From Musa acuminata AAA Group (lineage: Eukaryota > Streptophyta > Magnoliopsida > Zingiberales > Musaceae), in contig NC_088327.1 of the NCBI RefSeq assembly GCF_036884655.1, forward strand, positions 17,570,001 to 17,634,000: 64,000 nucleotides of DNA, read 5' to 3'. A program made the translations under genes and the position numbers. Positions 34,955 to 47,096 of this stretch are shown in pieces. Numbering within the stretch: the stretch's first letter is position 1; every line of letters begins with the position of its first letter. The notes under the pieces were generated by a model, which ran no database searches, was not told the origin of the DNA, and worked only from the letters and a program-made list of their open reading frames with translations.

Positions 34955-36670
34955 TGTTAGGATCGAGAGCACTAAGAGGGGGGGGGGTGAATTAGTGCAG
35001 CGGAAAACTTTCTGCGATTAAAACCGAAAGCTACGTTTGAACGATAAAGACAACTTTGTATGAAAGTTGATACTAAGCAAGGTTACAGTCAATCTATGCA
35101 GGCAGTTTGCAGTTATGATGAAAACCAGAATATCAGCGCAAATTGAAATCCGACGTTCGTACGAAGAAACAGATTTAGGTCTAAGTGCCGATTCGTAAAT
35201 CACTTGATTAGATAAGACGCAGTTTAAGCAGAAGTATAAAGGCAGTGTGCTGCTATTGTACAGCTCAAAACGTAAATGCAATCTGCAATAAGATCATCAT
35301 GCGAAAAAGCAGATTTACGTCTAAACGCAGATTTATGTCTAAACGCAGATTTACGTATGGACCTTGAAACTCATTCGTAAAATCGCAGAGGGCAGTAAAG
35401 GTAAAATGCTCAAGGGAAATGCAAACCGAGATTTAGAGTGGTTCGGTCAATCTTGACCTACTCCACTTTTGGCTTCCTCCACCGACGAGGTCACCGACGT
35501 CAACTAGAGACCTTCCTTCAATAGGCGAAGGCCAACCACCCTCTTACAGATTCACTCCTTTTGGCGGGCTTAGGAGACAACCCTTACAGAAGTTTTCTCT
35601 CCTCTCTTTACAACTCAAACTTTAAAGAACAGAAGGAGGACAACTAATAGTTTTGAGCTCTAAGAATCACAAAAAGACAGCAAGATTTCGAGTGTGTGTT
35701 CTATGCTTTCAGTGCTGAATGGGTGGGGTATTTATAGGCCCCAACCCAGTTCAAATTTGGAGCTCAAATCTGTCAATTCCCGGAATTTTGGGATCAGGCG
35801 GTTGCACCTCCTGACTGGGGCGGTTGCACCGCCTGGCAGAGCTCGAAGACTGAGCCTCTGGGCGGTGCCACCTCTGTCAGGGGCGGTTGCACCTCTCTGC
35901 CAGAGCTCGAAGACCGAGCTCAGGCGGTTGCACCACCTGACTGGAGAGGTTGCACCGCCTGGCATAGCTCGAAACTTGAGCTCTAGCGGTGCTACCTCTT
36001 GACAGAAGAGGTTGCACCGCCCAGTCTCGCTCGGAGACTGAGCCCGGGGCGGTGCCACCTCTTGGCTGGAGCGGTTGCACCTCCCAGTCTCGCTAGGAGA
36101 CATAGCCTGGGCGGTGCTACCTCCCTGCCTGGGCGGTTGCACCTCCCACAGCAACTGGGTCCGAATGGGTTGATCCATTCGGCCCAATTTGAGTTCTTCA
36201 GGGGCCCAATTGCCCCAAGATTAAGCTAATGGGATTACCTCCCATTTCTAACTTAATCAATGTGCTAACTATGATTATTTCCTAAGACAAATTCTGCAGC
36301 TTGCTCCGGTGCGTCAATCGCTTCTTCCGGCGAGTTTCCGACGAACTTCCGTCGATCATCCGACGAACCCTTGGTGATGCTCCTGTGGACTTCCGGCAAA
36401 CTCCTGGACTTGCGACGATCCACTTGGCAAGTTCCGATGAGCTCCTTTGGCAAGCTTTTGGACTTCTCGGATTTGTTCTCGTAGAACCTCCGACGATTGT
36501 CCGAACTTCCGTCGAGCTTTCGAACTCCCAACGTGATCATTGTCATGACTCCGGCGCAACTCCTGCTGCATGTCTTACTTTCATCGTAGTCAATCCTGCA
36601 CACTTATCTCAACACATACATTAGACAACAAATGACAATTGACTTTATCATCAAAATCCGAGATTCAACA
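34955..36670 (-). repeat. 3' LTR of Sire-D (1716 bp)
   Basis: It begins TGTTAGGATCG and ends AGATTCAACA on the plus strand. The TATA box is at 35729-35736 (minus) and the palindrome cluster at about 35795-36150. Confidence 0.94.
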
Positions 36671-37964
36671 ATCTCCCCCTTTTTTATGATGACAATCAAT
36701 TGATAGTGGAGTTAAAAACTTTATAAATTCAAGAGACATATTCCCATCATGATTCCTATGATGATGTATTTCTTTGAAGATGATGTCAAGGCTTGACATA
36801 CATTTTCAAATATAACAAGTTTGAATGATGGTAATTGTAGCAATTCATTATTTTGGAAGATATCGACATGTAAAGCTGTGAAGCAAGATTTTGATATCAT
36901 TACATGATGTACACATTTCGAATATTTTAGCAAGTGTAGCATTGCATCACATGGTAAGATATCAGCTCGTACGATGTAGATTTTTGTTTGATATCTTGAT
37001 ACAGGGCATATAGCAATGATAGCAATCCTATATTTCTTGGTGATGCAAGTATAGCCTAATCATAGCATCAGTGATAGCAACCATATCATCATTAGTAAAC
37101 ATATCAGCATCAACCATATCAACATTAGTGATAGTAAACATATCAATTCATATATTTCTCCCCCTTTGTCATCAACAAAAAGCATGGTAGATGTGATTCC
37201 AGGAGAACAATATAAGCAGGTTATCAAGCACATAAAGGAAGGCATGACACATATAATACTTTGAATACCTCTTCTCCTTGTATGTTATAATTCTTTGTGT
37301 ATAAAGGAGGAAACTCATGTTTCAAAAAAAAATTTTCATAAGAGTGTACAGGAAAATCCGATTTTTAGCATTCAAATTGTTAAGCAAATCCGAAAATAAC
37401 CTCTTTCATGCATTCGGATATGAGTAAACTATTGATTTTTAAAAACATTTTTATATTTGACACATAATTTCCAACATGTTATTTGATCAAGTGATACCAA
37501 GGCATGTAATACTAATCAAGTGTTTTGATCATTCAATAAAGTTCGAAAAATAATTTTAACTAGTTTAAGTATTCGGACACATCAACATTCCTAATTCTCT
37601 TCTTATAAAATCAAATTGTTCTTCACTTAGAGGTTTTGTAAAAAATTGAAGTTTCGTATCAATGTCATATTACTGACTTATCAACTACATTGGTATGTCA
37701 CTTTATATTTATCACGGCACAAGGTTTTCAAAACATTTAGTTTCAATGTAAAATCCGAGATAAACAACAAGAGATGTTTGTAACTTTGCATATGCTTATA
37801 GATCAAGGTAAAGAGTAACATACGGAGTTTACAACATATCAGGTAACCATATCAAAGACAAAGTCCTTCGTGGTGAGTAACATAAAGAGTTTACAACATG
37901 CCATATTAAAGACAAAGTTCATGAGGAGTTTATAACAACAACGGATGATTGTGTTTATACAAGC
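36671..37964 (-). other. Sire-D 3' noncoding region
   Basis: The terminal polypurine tract is at 36671-36686 and an internal tract CTCCCCCTTTGT at about 37157. The rest is AT-rich with no gene seen. Confidence 0.8.
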
Positions 37965-39026
37965 TTATTCATGAGGTGGAAGGTTAAAGTGCCTAAATAA
38001 AGAGTCAAATTGTCGATGAATTTGCTGCAGCTCAGTTAGGATTGGATCTTGTCGATGTTCAAGCCGTTCTTGTCTTTGTTCGAATCGGTCCATCCGAATC
38101 CCAATATCTTCGACAGATGATGTGTGAGTTTGCTCAAACGGATGTGTTTCCTCAAAGGGACAGATCGGAGGAGATTGGGTACCCCTAAAGACTGGTGTTT
38201 CTGGTTCTAGTTCAGGTTGAGGGGGATTAGTTCTTCTTGGCATTCTAACCCAGTTACCGTTTCTATAAAAACATCTTAATCGGTGAAGTAGATTTTTGTT
38301 AATTATGCTGAATATATCTACTTTTATTACTTATTCTTCCGGTGGTATTAGAATATCATAGGCTTTCATTATTTTAGTTATTATACCACCATATGGGAGC
38401 ATCATGTCTTTCTTAGATAGTTCCAACATGTTTTGTTGGATAAGATAACCAAGACAGATGTCATGTTCTTTCATGATCATATACATAGTTCCCAATTCTA
38501 ATTGGCTTACTTCATTATGATGATATTGTTTAGGAAGAATGATGCTAGTTAGGATGTGATGAAGTACCTTAGTGTTTAGAGGCAGTAAATGTTCACAACT
38601 TTTAGGAACAAATTCTAAGTTCGGATTGGCAAAAATTGTTTGTAGGGCTTCAACGTATGTTGTTCCAACATTTTCATCATCCCATGATCCTCTAAAGTAA
38701 AGTCCTCTACTTTTCATGGGAATGCCTATCATGTCGCAAATGAATCTATCCATAATTGAAATTTGTTGTCCTAAGAGATAGGTGGACATCCTTTCTTCTT
38801 CATCTACTAGTATGTTGTTGTAAAACAATCTTACTAGTTTTGGATAGATGGGTTCATTAATTTGTAAGATAGGGAGTAGATCTAAGTTTGTAAACCACTG
38901 GATTGTCTCTAAGTCTCTTAGCTCACTTAAATCTATGTATTTTCCCTTGTTGACACTCCTAAGTTCGAAAGAGGAAAATTTTTCAGCATGGTATTTTGAG
39001 CTGTTTAGAATAACAGTGATGAGCAA
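37965..39026 (-). pseudogene. Sire-D additional ORF (one nonsense, start lost)
   Basis: It is homologous to 20635-21729. Segment 38331-39026 keeps the main domain (KGKYIDLSEL, EPIYPKLVRLFY, HHILTSIILPKQ). A TAA at 38331-38333 interrupts it, after which the same frame continues through WVRMPRRT into a Pro/Glu linker and a Gln/Arg-rich probable coiled coil (37965-38243) ending LPPHE. No in-frame ATG matches the Sire-A start. The two proteins are well diverged but collinear, which argues for past selection on the product. Confidence 0.8.
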
Positions 39027-39350
39027 AAGTAAATGAATCTAGAACAGAGTTTAAGGGCTTCTTAGAGAGTACCTTAATGAGATCTTCAAGAGAGGGAAGG
39101 AATGTTGATGCTTTGCTTCGAAATGAAGGGTATTTGGGATGCTTAGATGGGAGAAATGGGGATGGAGGAGGCTTAGGAGAGTAGAGGAGGGAAGGAAATG
39201 AGTTGGGGTCGGTTTCACCGCCGGCCCTAGCTTGAGTTATAAAGGGGGTAGAGTTGCGGGCGGTTGCACCTCTGGCTGGAGCGGTGCAACCGCTTGCAAC
39301 ACGTGACAGTTGGAGGTGCTACCTCCAGCTGGGGCGGTGCCACCGCCTGG
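39027..39350 (-). promoter_or_regulatory. Sire-D leader and palindrome cluster upstream of extra ORF
   Basis: On the minus strand: GGCGGTGGCACCGCC near 39340, several GGCGGTTGCACC-type variants, TTTATAAC (39236-39243), AGGGCCGGCGGTG, then the leader. This parallels 20290-20634 in Sire-A. A splice-like AAG|GTAC ... TCTAG also occurs in the leader. Confidence 0.4.
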
Positions 39351-39708
39351 TGAGCACTTGTTCTGATCTGAGAACTTTTCTGTCTTGAGGAGAATTTTCA
39401 TTCACAACAATCAACTCTACTTGCGTAATTACGTAAGAATTTTCATTTTAAGACAGGGACTTTTGCACGATCAAGGTAGATTTTTATCGTGCACATTCTT
39501 AATGTCGTACACATGTTTGTGATAGTTTCTTCAAGTTGATAAGTCTTGCAAGTTCATAACAGAGTTAGTCATTTCATGATACAGGGTTAAATTCGAGGGT
39601 TATGAACAGATGAAATTGATGGGTTCGAAAATCCAAGGATATGTGAATTTGGGAATCATACGTTTCTAATTCTGAAAAGTTAAATAGGATTGTATCTAGG
39701 TTGCATTT
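39351..39708 (-). other. Sire-D spacer after pol deletion
   Basis: No coding motif is seen. It lies between the protease break point and the palindrome cluster and probably corresponds to sequence 3' of pol. Confidence 0.55.
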
Positions 39709-39860
39709 ATGATTTTACCCTTGTTGTTGTCTCCGAAAGTGACATAGTCTTCGTCTATGCTAGTGAGCTTAGAGAATTGAGATGGATCTCCGGTCATATG
39801 CCTTGAGCATCCACTATCAAGGTACCATCTCTTGCTCCTAGCTTGCGATGGTGTGGGTTT
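39709..39860 (-). pseudogene. Sire-D protease fragment
   Basis: The frame after the UAG carries the protease DSG motif and about 50 codons matching Sire-E. It ends abruptly at AAAATCAT, where Sire-E continues through the rest of pol. Confidence 0.85.
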
Positions 39861-41444
39861 CTACAAGAAAGGATGATTTTTAGGTACCCATTTGCTTTTG
39901 GGTGCCTCAAAGATAGATCTACATTATTTATCATGTTGCATAGAGTTTATCATGGTTCCTTTAGGAACCCAAGTCAGTTTGTTTGGACTTATTTTCTTGA
40001 ATGGACAATAATACGTCTTGTGTCCAAATTTGCAACAAAAGTTGCATTTGGTTTGGTGTTGAACATGTAAGATGGGGCCTTTTATGAAGGTGGTTGGATT
40101 TAGGTGAGGACTTCTCACAAATCCAATTCCACTCCTTTTTGGAACGTGACCCTTGTTTGCAAGGATCATGTTTAATGACTTGCTACCAACCTCGAATTTC
40201 TTCAAGGTGTCCTTAAGTAGCAGGTTTTCTTTTTGGAGAGTTTCTAGATCATGGCATTTGATGCATGAATTTAAACTATCATGATATTCAGTTTTTAACT
40301 TATCAAAATCACAAGTAAGACTATCATGCTCCTTTTTTAGCAATTTGTATTTTCTATTGATAATCTTGCATTTATCAAATAAGTCATGGAAGGCATTTAA
40401 TAATTCATCGAAAGATAAATCAACATCTAATAAATTCGTTACCTCATCTCCGATGGCCATTAAGGCGTAATGAGCAACTTGCTCGGTGTTGGACTCCTCT
40501 TCTTCGGATGCGCTCGAATCATCCCATGTTGCTTTGAGCGCCTTCTTCTTTGTTGTTCTCTTTTTGGCTTGGGGACAATCACTCTTGTAGTGTCCCGGCT
40601 TTTTGCACTCATAGCAAATAACTTGGTCCTTCTTGGGTTCAAGTTTATTTTTAGTGTCATTCTTAAACTTGTTTCTTTTAATGAATTTTTTAAATTTTCT
40701 TGTTAGAAGTGCCAAGTCATCGTCACAGTCCTCATCACTTGAGTTTTCTTTCAAGTGGTCTTCCAAAGTTCTAAGTGTCATATCCTTCCTGTTCTTTGGA
40801 AGGATGTCTTCTTGCTCTTCATGAGCTTTGCAAGTCATCTCATAGGTCATTAATGACCCAATTAGTTCTTCAAGAGGGAAGTTGTTTAGATCTTTTGCCT
40901 CTTGAATAGCAGTGACTTTAGGATCCCAACTCTTAGGAAGGGATCTTAGAATCTTATTTACGAGCTCAAAATCCGAAAAACTTTTTCCGAGTCCCTTTAG
41001 ACCGTTGACGACATCCGTGAAACGGGTAAACATGTCGCCAATAGTCTCACTCGGTTTTATTCGGAAAAGTTCGAAAGAGTGTAACAAAAGATTGATTTTT
41101 GACTCTTTCACTCTACTTGTGCCTTCATGAGTCACTTCGAGTGTGTGCCAAATATCGAATGCAGTTTCACAAATCGAAACACGATTAAACTCGTTTTTAT
41201 CAAGTGCGCAAAATAAGACATTCATAGCCTTTGCATTGAGAGCGAAAGCCTTCTTCTCCAAATCATTCCAATCGATCATTGGAAGAGAAGACTTCGAAAA
41301 ACCATTCTCGACAAAATTCCAAAGTTCAATGTCCATAGAAATAAGAAAAATCCTCATTCGGGTCTTCCAATAGGTGTAGTCCGTCCCATTAAACATGGGT
41401 GGACGTGTAATAGAATGGCCCTCTTGGTTTCCGGCGTAAGCCAT
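39861..41444 (-). pseudogene. Sire-D gag (nearly intact)
   Basis: From the ATG at 41442-41444 the frame is open for 506 codons, to a TAA at 39924-39926. The TAA arose about 20 codons before the conserved TAG (plus-strand CTA at 39861-39863). The N-terminal half is the Sirevirus Gag domain. Two CCHC knuckles are intact (CYECKKPGHYKSDC and CNFCCKFGHKTYYC), separated by a Glu/Asp/Lys-rich, probably coiled-coil segment. Loss of only the last few residues could leave a working Gag, so this defective element may still supply it. Confidence 0.9.
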
Positions 41445-41480
41445 CTCTCTTGGGTTTTAATCCGTTTGAGAGTTAACCGG

Positions 41481-41492
41481 GCTCTGATACCA
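41481..41492 (-). other. primer-binding site of Sire-D
   Basis: The minus strand reads TGGTATCAGAGC two bases from the 5' LTR. Confidence 0.93.
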
Positions 41493-41494
41493 AT

Positions 41495-43229
41495 TGTTAG
41501 GATCGAGAGCAATAAGAGGGGGGGGGGGGAGGGGGGGGGGGTGAATTAGTGCAGCGGAAAACTTTCTGCGATTAAAACCGAAAGCTGTGTTTGAACGATA
41601 AAGACAACTCTGTATGAAAGTTGATACTAAGCAAGGTTACAGTCAATCTATGCAGGCAGTTTGCAGTTATGATGAAAACCAGAATATCAACGCAAACTGA
41701 AATCCGACGTTCGTACGAAGAAACAGATTTACGTCTAAGTGTCGATTCATAAATCACTTGATTAGATAAGACGCAGTTTAAGCAGAAGTATAAAGGCAGT
41801 GTGCTGCTATTGTACAGCTCAAAACGTAAATGCAATCTGCAATAAGATCATCATATGAAAAAGCAGATTTACGTCTAAACGCAGATTTACGTCTGAACCT
41901 TGAAACTCGTTCATAAAATCGTAGAGGGCAGTAAGCTATTGAAAAGTTTGCAGTAAAGGTAAAATGCTCAAGGGAAATGCAAACTGAGATTTAGAGTGGT
42001 TCGGTCAATCTTGACCTACTCCACTTTTGGCTTCCTCCACCGACGAGGTCACCGACGTCAACTAGAGACCTTCCTTCAATAGGCGAAGGCCAACCACCCT
42101 CTTACAGATTCACTCCTTTTGGCGGGTTTAGGAGACAACCCTTACAGAAGTTTTCTCTCCTCTATTTACAACTCAAACTTTGAAGAACAGAAGGAGGAGA
42201 ACTAACAGTTTTGAGCTCTAAGAATCACAGAAAGACAGCAAGATTTCGAGTGTGTGTTCTATGCTTTCAGTGCTGAATGGGTGGGGTATTTATAGGCCCC
42301 AACCCAGTTCAAATTTGGAGCTCAAATCTGTCAATTCCCGGAATTCCGGGATCAGGAGGTTGCACCTCCTGATTGGGGCGGTTGCACCGCTTGGCAGAGC
42401 TCGAAGACTGAGCCTCTGGGCGGTGCCACCTCTGTCAGGGGCAGTTGCACCTCTCTGCTAGAGCTCGAAGACCGAGCTCAGGCGGTTGCACCGCCTGACT
42501 GGAGAGGTTGCACCGCTTGGCAGAGCTCGAAACTTGAGCTCTAGCGGTGCTACCTCTTGATAGAAGAGGTTGCACCGTCCAGTCTCGCTCGGAGACTGAG
42601 CCCGGGGCGGTGCCACCTCTTGGCTGGAGCGGTTGCACCTCCCAGTCTCACTGGGAGACATAGCCTGGGCGGTGCTACCTCCCTGCCTGGGCGGTTGCAC
42701 CTCCCACAGCAACCTGGGTCCGAATGGGTTGATCCATTCGGCCCAATTTGAGTTCTTCAGGGGCCCAATTGCCCCAAGATTAAGCTAATGGGATCACCTC
42801 CCATTTCTAACTTAATCAATGTGCTAACTACGATTATTTCCTAAGACAAATTCTGCAGCTTGCTCCGGTGCATCAATCGCTTCTTCCGGCGAGTTTCCGG
42901 CGAACTTCCGTTGATCATTCGACGAACCCTCGGTGATGCTCCTGCGGACTTCCGGCAAACTCCTGGACTTGCGACGATCCACTTGGCAAGTTCCGATGAG
43001 CTCCTTTGGCAATCTTCTGGACTTCTCGGATTTGTTCCCGTAGAACCTCCGACGACTGTCCGAACTTCCGTCGAGCTTTCGAACTCCCAACGTGATCATT
43101 GTCATGACTCCGGCGCAACTCCTACTGCATGTCTTACTTTCATCGTAGTCAATCCTGCACACTTATCTCAACACATACATTAGACAACAAATGACAATTG
43201 ACTTCATCATCAAAATCCGAGATTCAACA
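41495..43229 (-). repeat. 5' LTR of Sire-D (1735 bp)
   Basis: It matches 34955-36670. An expanded G-run (about 41518-41541, one A inside) accounts for part of the extra length. The TATA box is at 42287-42294 and the palindrome cluster at about 42355-42705. Confidence 0.94.
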
Positions 43230-43248
43230 CAAAATACGAGATTCAACA

Positions 43249-44979
43249 ATGTTCACTCAATGTCAACAATATATATAAGTGGTTTGTGAAATATGAACAA
43301 TTAATATCTAGTACTTTTAATGTCATCCAAATTTTTTTTATTAATTTAACTATATTATTTGATATTTTTATATATTTTCATATGATTGTTAAAATTTAGA
43401 TCTTGTTTCAAAATTTTTTTTAATATGAATCACTTTTATTTTTTATCCATTGTTATAAAATTGGTTATAGTTGGAGATGACATCAAATCTGTTGATATTA
43501 AACCTTTGGTCATACCTCCTCTTTATAATCCTATACACCCTACATCTCCTTGAGCTAATTTTTCTAATATCATAAAAAATGAATTGTAATGCATTATACA
43601 TTTTCATTATCTTACTATGTGTTGAATAAAAAATGATAAAATAAAAGTCTCTAATGCTATCGATATAATTGATATGAATAGATGTCAATTTGAAGAAATA
43701 ATTTCAAAATGAAATTCTAAATATGAACTTTGGGTAATTATAGATTGTCCATAGTCATGACAAGTAATATTATATCAAAGAATAATCTTTTTCTATTTCT
43801 AGAAATAGAAACATTTAAGTTTCTAATTAAAAAAGTTTTGACATCACTATTACTACATGAAATCAAGTTATATCATTATATTGCAGAAAATTTACAACAA
43901 GATGGATATTTTTATCGATATTATTCAATTATATAGTTTATTATTGTGAATGTGCAATTCATGTAATATGTGTAGATTTTCAATTTCCTCTACAAATGCA
44001 AACCAATGTACATAACACTAACTCTATTAAAGTACAATTAGCTCATAGGTTTTGATAATAAATAATTGAGTTGCTAGTTAAATGAACAAATTCTAGTTTC
44101 TAGTCACTAGTATGTATCAAGTCGAAACATTCCTATAAAAAGAAACTATCAATACATTATAAGTTATCAATAATATAATAATGTTAGAGAATTAGAATAT
44201 GCTCATATTGAAACTTAAGTGGTTGTAATGTCAAAGTAGGCAAAACAAATATTTAAGATATTTTAATTAAATAATAATTTTATTTTCTTAGATTTTTATT
44301 ATGTTTGACATTATAGTTTACTATTTTATACAATTGATTTTTAAAATTCATCTTTGTTATTTAGCATGAGGGCAAACAAATTAACACAAAATAATAGATA
44401 TATTTTTACAAATATTTTTAAATTTGCTATGCTTGTATACAATAATGATAACATCATATTATGACTCAAAGTTTCGTGACATACTTGATGTTTATTGAAA
44501 AGTTTTGTGCTTTTGATATAAAATATTGAACAAAGGTCTCGAATAAGTCAAATTAAAAATAATTTCATCCACATTTTAGTATTTTTAACTTGTACAAAGA
44601 GGATCATCAACTAGGTTCATGGAGAAGGTCAATTATATATTGCTCAAATCATAAATTCTAAGAGTGAGAATTTTTACACTATATTTAAATTTTCATAAAT
44701 TCCAAGAATAAAAAATTTATCGTCAAAAAAATTAAGTTGGTTCAATTTTCAAATAAGATTTCTATGTGTAGAGAGTTTAGCACATACTCGGTTTCAAAAA
44801 GAGTATAAAGTGTTAGATGACTAAAGAATTACTTGCTAATTCATGAAAGATATGCTTATTCCTCTCTCAATTATATTTATGCACTAGAAGGATATGGAAT
44901 AGATTTTATATCAACTTACTATACAACAATCTTCGAGTGTTATATAAAGTATAAGAATTATTTTAAAAGATGACATTAT
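43249..44979. repeat. AT-rich tandem array, X1/Y1 junction and monomer Y1
   Basis: It continues X1 after the Sire-C insertion and aligns with 49002-50690 (monomer Y2). It is interrupted by Sire-G at 44979. Confidence 0.85.
43449..43553 (+). pseudogene. terminal exon of unknown gene, monomer Y1
   Basis: It has 34 sense codons and a TGA at 43551-43553. It aligns without gaps to the X exons, with DDIKSVDIKP and IPPLYNPIHP. The acceptor AG seen in X units reads ATCC here. Its upstream exon end (about 26550-26607) has in-frame stops and AT instead of GT. Confidence 0.5.
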
Positions 44980-46233
44980 TGTTAGGATCGGAGCGGCACT
45001 AAGAGGGGGGGGGTGAATTAGTGCAGCGGATTAAAACGTTGGTTTTAACAAATCTTTCGTATGATAAAAATCGGAATCGGAAGTGCTTAACTTGAAAGCG
45101 TATTCGCAAAGTTGTGCAGCAAATGTAATGAGAAAATAAAGCAAGTAAAAAGGTTTGCAGTAATGTAAATAGCAGTAATGAAATGCAAACCAGAGATTAC
45201 GCCGTTTTTAAAGTGGTTCGGTCAAATGACCTACATCCAATTGCGAGGCCCCTCTTCGATGAGACTCCCACCTTCCACTAGCAAATCTTTTGAAAGGGAA
45301 TGGTGAATACCCCTCTTACAACTTTTTACAAGCGGTTTACTCTCTTACAGATTTTCAGCAAGACAGAAGGAGGTGAACACTAGCAAATTGAAAACAAGAC
45401 TAGCTAAGACTTTTCTAAGGCCTTTCTCTCAAACAATTGCTGCTCAAAAAGTTGTTATCTCAGCTGAGATTTGAGGGATATTTATAGGCCTCAAGAGGAT
45501 TCAAATTTGGGCTCCAAAATTTGAATTCTCTTTGGGTTCCCGATGCTGGCGGTGCCACCGCCTGTCACTGTCAGACATTGACAGTGCTGGGGGGTGCCAC
45601 CGCCTGACTCTTGGGTGTTGGGCGGTGCCATCGCCCAACCGAGGCGGTGCCACCGCCCAGCTCTCGGGTGCTGGGCGGTGCAACCACCCAGTTTGGCGGT
45701 GCCACCGCCAAACCCTTCGGTTCACTTGTTGGGCTTCAAATTTAGCCCAAACCAAGTCTAATTTTGGGCCTAGTTGGCCCCTAACCAGGATATAGGATTA
45801 TCTCTTAATCCTAATCCTAATTACAAGTGAACTACATAACAAAACACATCCTAAGCAAGTTTTCAACCGCGAAACGTCGAGTCTTGTTCCGGCGAGCTTT
45901 CCGACGAACTTCTTCCGACGGACTCCTAGCAAGCTCTCAAACTTGTGATGACTTTAACGAGTAGCTGAGCCTTCTCGGTGATCTCCGTGAACCTTCGATG
46001 ATCTCTTCGGCGAACTTCCGAAAATTCCGATAGGTTCCCGATTTCTTCTCGGTTGGTTCCGGCAGCATATCCGACGATTCTTCGGACTCTTAAACGTCCA
46101 TCGAACTTGACTCCGGTATTCTTGCTTTGTGTTTTCTGGTTATCGTAGTTACTCCTGCACACTTAATTCAATAATATGGATTAGATCAATTAACCCATCA
46201 ATTGATTTTATCATCAAAATCCGAGATTCAACA
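44980..46233 (-). repeat. Sire-G solo LTR (1254 bp)
   Basis: It begins TGTTAGGATCGG and ends GAGATTCAACA, flanked by ATTAT at 44975-44979 and 46234-46238. It is the same family as the Sire-A LTR by its CCGCTCCGATCC terminus. The TATA box is at 45479-45486 and the palindromes at about 45548-45712. A perfect TSD with no internal region points to LTR-LTR recombination. Confidence 0.95.
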
Positions 46234-46619
46234 ATTATTTCTATAAAATATTTAAGTAATAAATATAAAAATCATAGTATATAAATTGTATAAGTTCATA
46301 ATTCTTTATTTAATTTAGGTACATTTCACTTCTACCTTAAGATAAATTATTGCATATAAAGAAAGTTACAATATACAATGAAGAATTTAGTTTCTAAACG
46401 ACCATGGCTAGTTTTAAAAGACTAAAACCTTATGTATAACGTTTAATTAACCTAAATCTTTAAAGCAAATAACTCTTGTGATGAACAATTCATCCATTAA
46501 GATATATTACTGTAATATTCGATAATTTTCTTTTACAAATAATCAAGTGTTAGCCCATCATGTTTCTAAAAAAACTTCTCATTAGCCGAAAGGTCTTCCT
46601 CCTCTTAACGATAATGTAA

Positions 46620-47096
46620 TTTTTTCTAGTAATGCCTGATGAGATTATTCTAACACCATCTTCAGCATTAGAAGAGTTGGCCAAAATCCTAGGTCAGTAA
46701 TAATCATTATTTTCTTGCTTATTGTATTTGGAATAGCATACGATCTAACATTATGGTAGTTTTGATATTAAAACAATTGATAAATAACACAATGTTCTAC
46801 TCAATGTGGATTATATAGGAAATATGTATTGTAAAAAGTTGTCTTCAATTCTTTCATGTCAAACTAAAAGCTTGTTTCCTTAACTAAGTTTGCTATATTA
46901 GACCTTAGTTTTTATTGCTTCGTATGCTTGTTAAATTTTAGATCTTGTTTCAAAATATTTTACTGATATGAATTAATTTTGTTCTTTAGCCATTGCTATC
47001 AAAGAGGTTGTAGTTGCAGATGACATCAAATCAGTCGATATAAAACCTTTTATTATTCCTCCACTACATAATCCTATACACCCTATACACTTCTAG
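46620..47096 (+). pseudogene. last two exons of unknown gene, monomer X2
   Basis: The penultimate exon end (about 46640-46692) reads in frame through TPSSALEELAKIL and finishes CTAG|GTCAGT. A 297-bp AT-rich segment (46693-46989) ends in TTCTTTAG, and a 34-codon exon then runs to TAG at 47094-47096. The single G before the donor and the CC after the acceptor make one Ala codon, so the phase fits. I cannot name the protein. It may be a pseudogene or part of a longer gene whose other exons I cannot see. Confidence 0.5.

Larger units (their letters stand above)
34955..43229 (-). mobile_element. Sire-D: Sirevirus with pol deleted but extra ORF kept
   Basis: The element is 8275 bp with LTRs at 34955-36670 and 41495-43229. 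The TSD is CAAAT/CAAAA (34950-34954 and 43230-43234), with one mismatch. The minus-strand order is PBS, gag, UAG, the first part of protease, a deletion junction near 39709, palindrome cluster, extra ORF, 3' noncoding region. Integrase, RT and RNase H are missing, so it can only move with enzymes from a relative such as Sire-E, whose gag is very similar. Confidence 0.93.
26712..43248 (-). mobile_element. Sire-C: Sirevirus deletion derivative hosting Sire-D
   Basis: Its outer ends are TGTTAGGATC at 26712 and ATTCAACA at 43248, flanked by ATGTT at 26707-26711 and 43249-43253. The minus-strand order is 5' LTR (33049-34954 plus the last 19 bp at 43230-43248), PBS, a damaged gag, about 3.4 kb of AT-rich noncoding DNA, polypurine tracts and the 3' LTR. 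No pol motif is present. Sire-D is inserted 14 bp before the end of the 5' LTR as read on the plus strand. Confidence 0.93.

Noticed and set aside
43443..43688. Minus-strand frames in the array (also 49176-49442 and 51537-51740) that resemble one another
   Set aside because: They are similar because the monomers are repeats. They are antisense to the better supported 34-codon exon and lie in AT-rich DNA.
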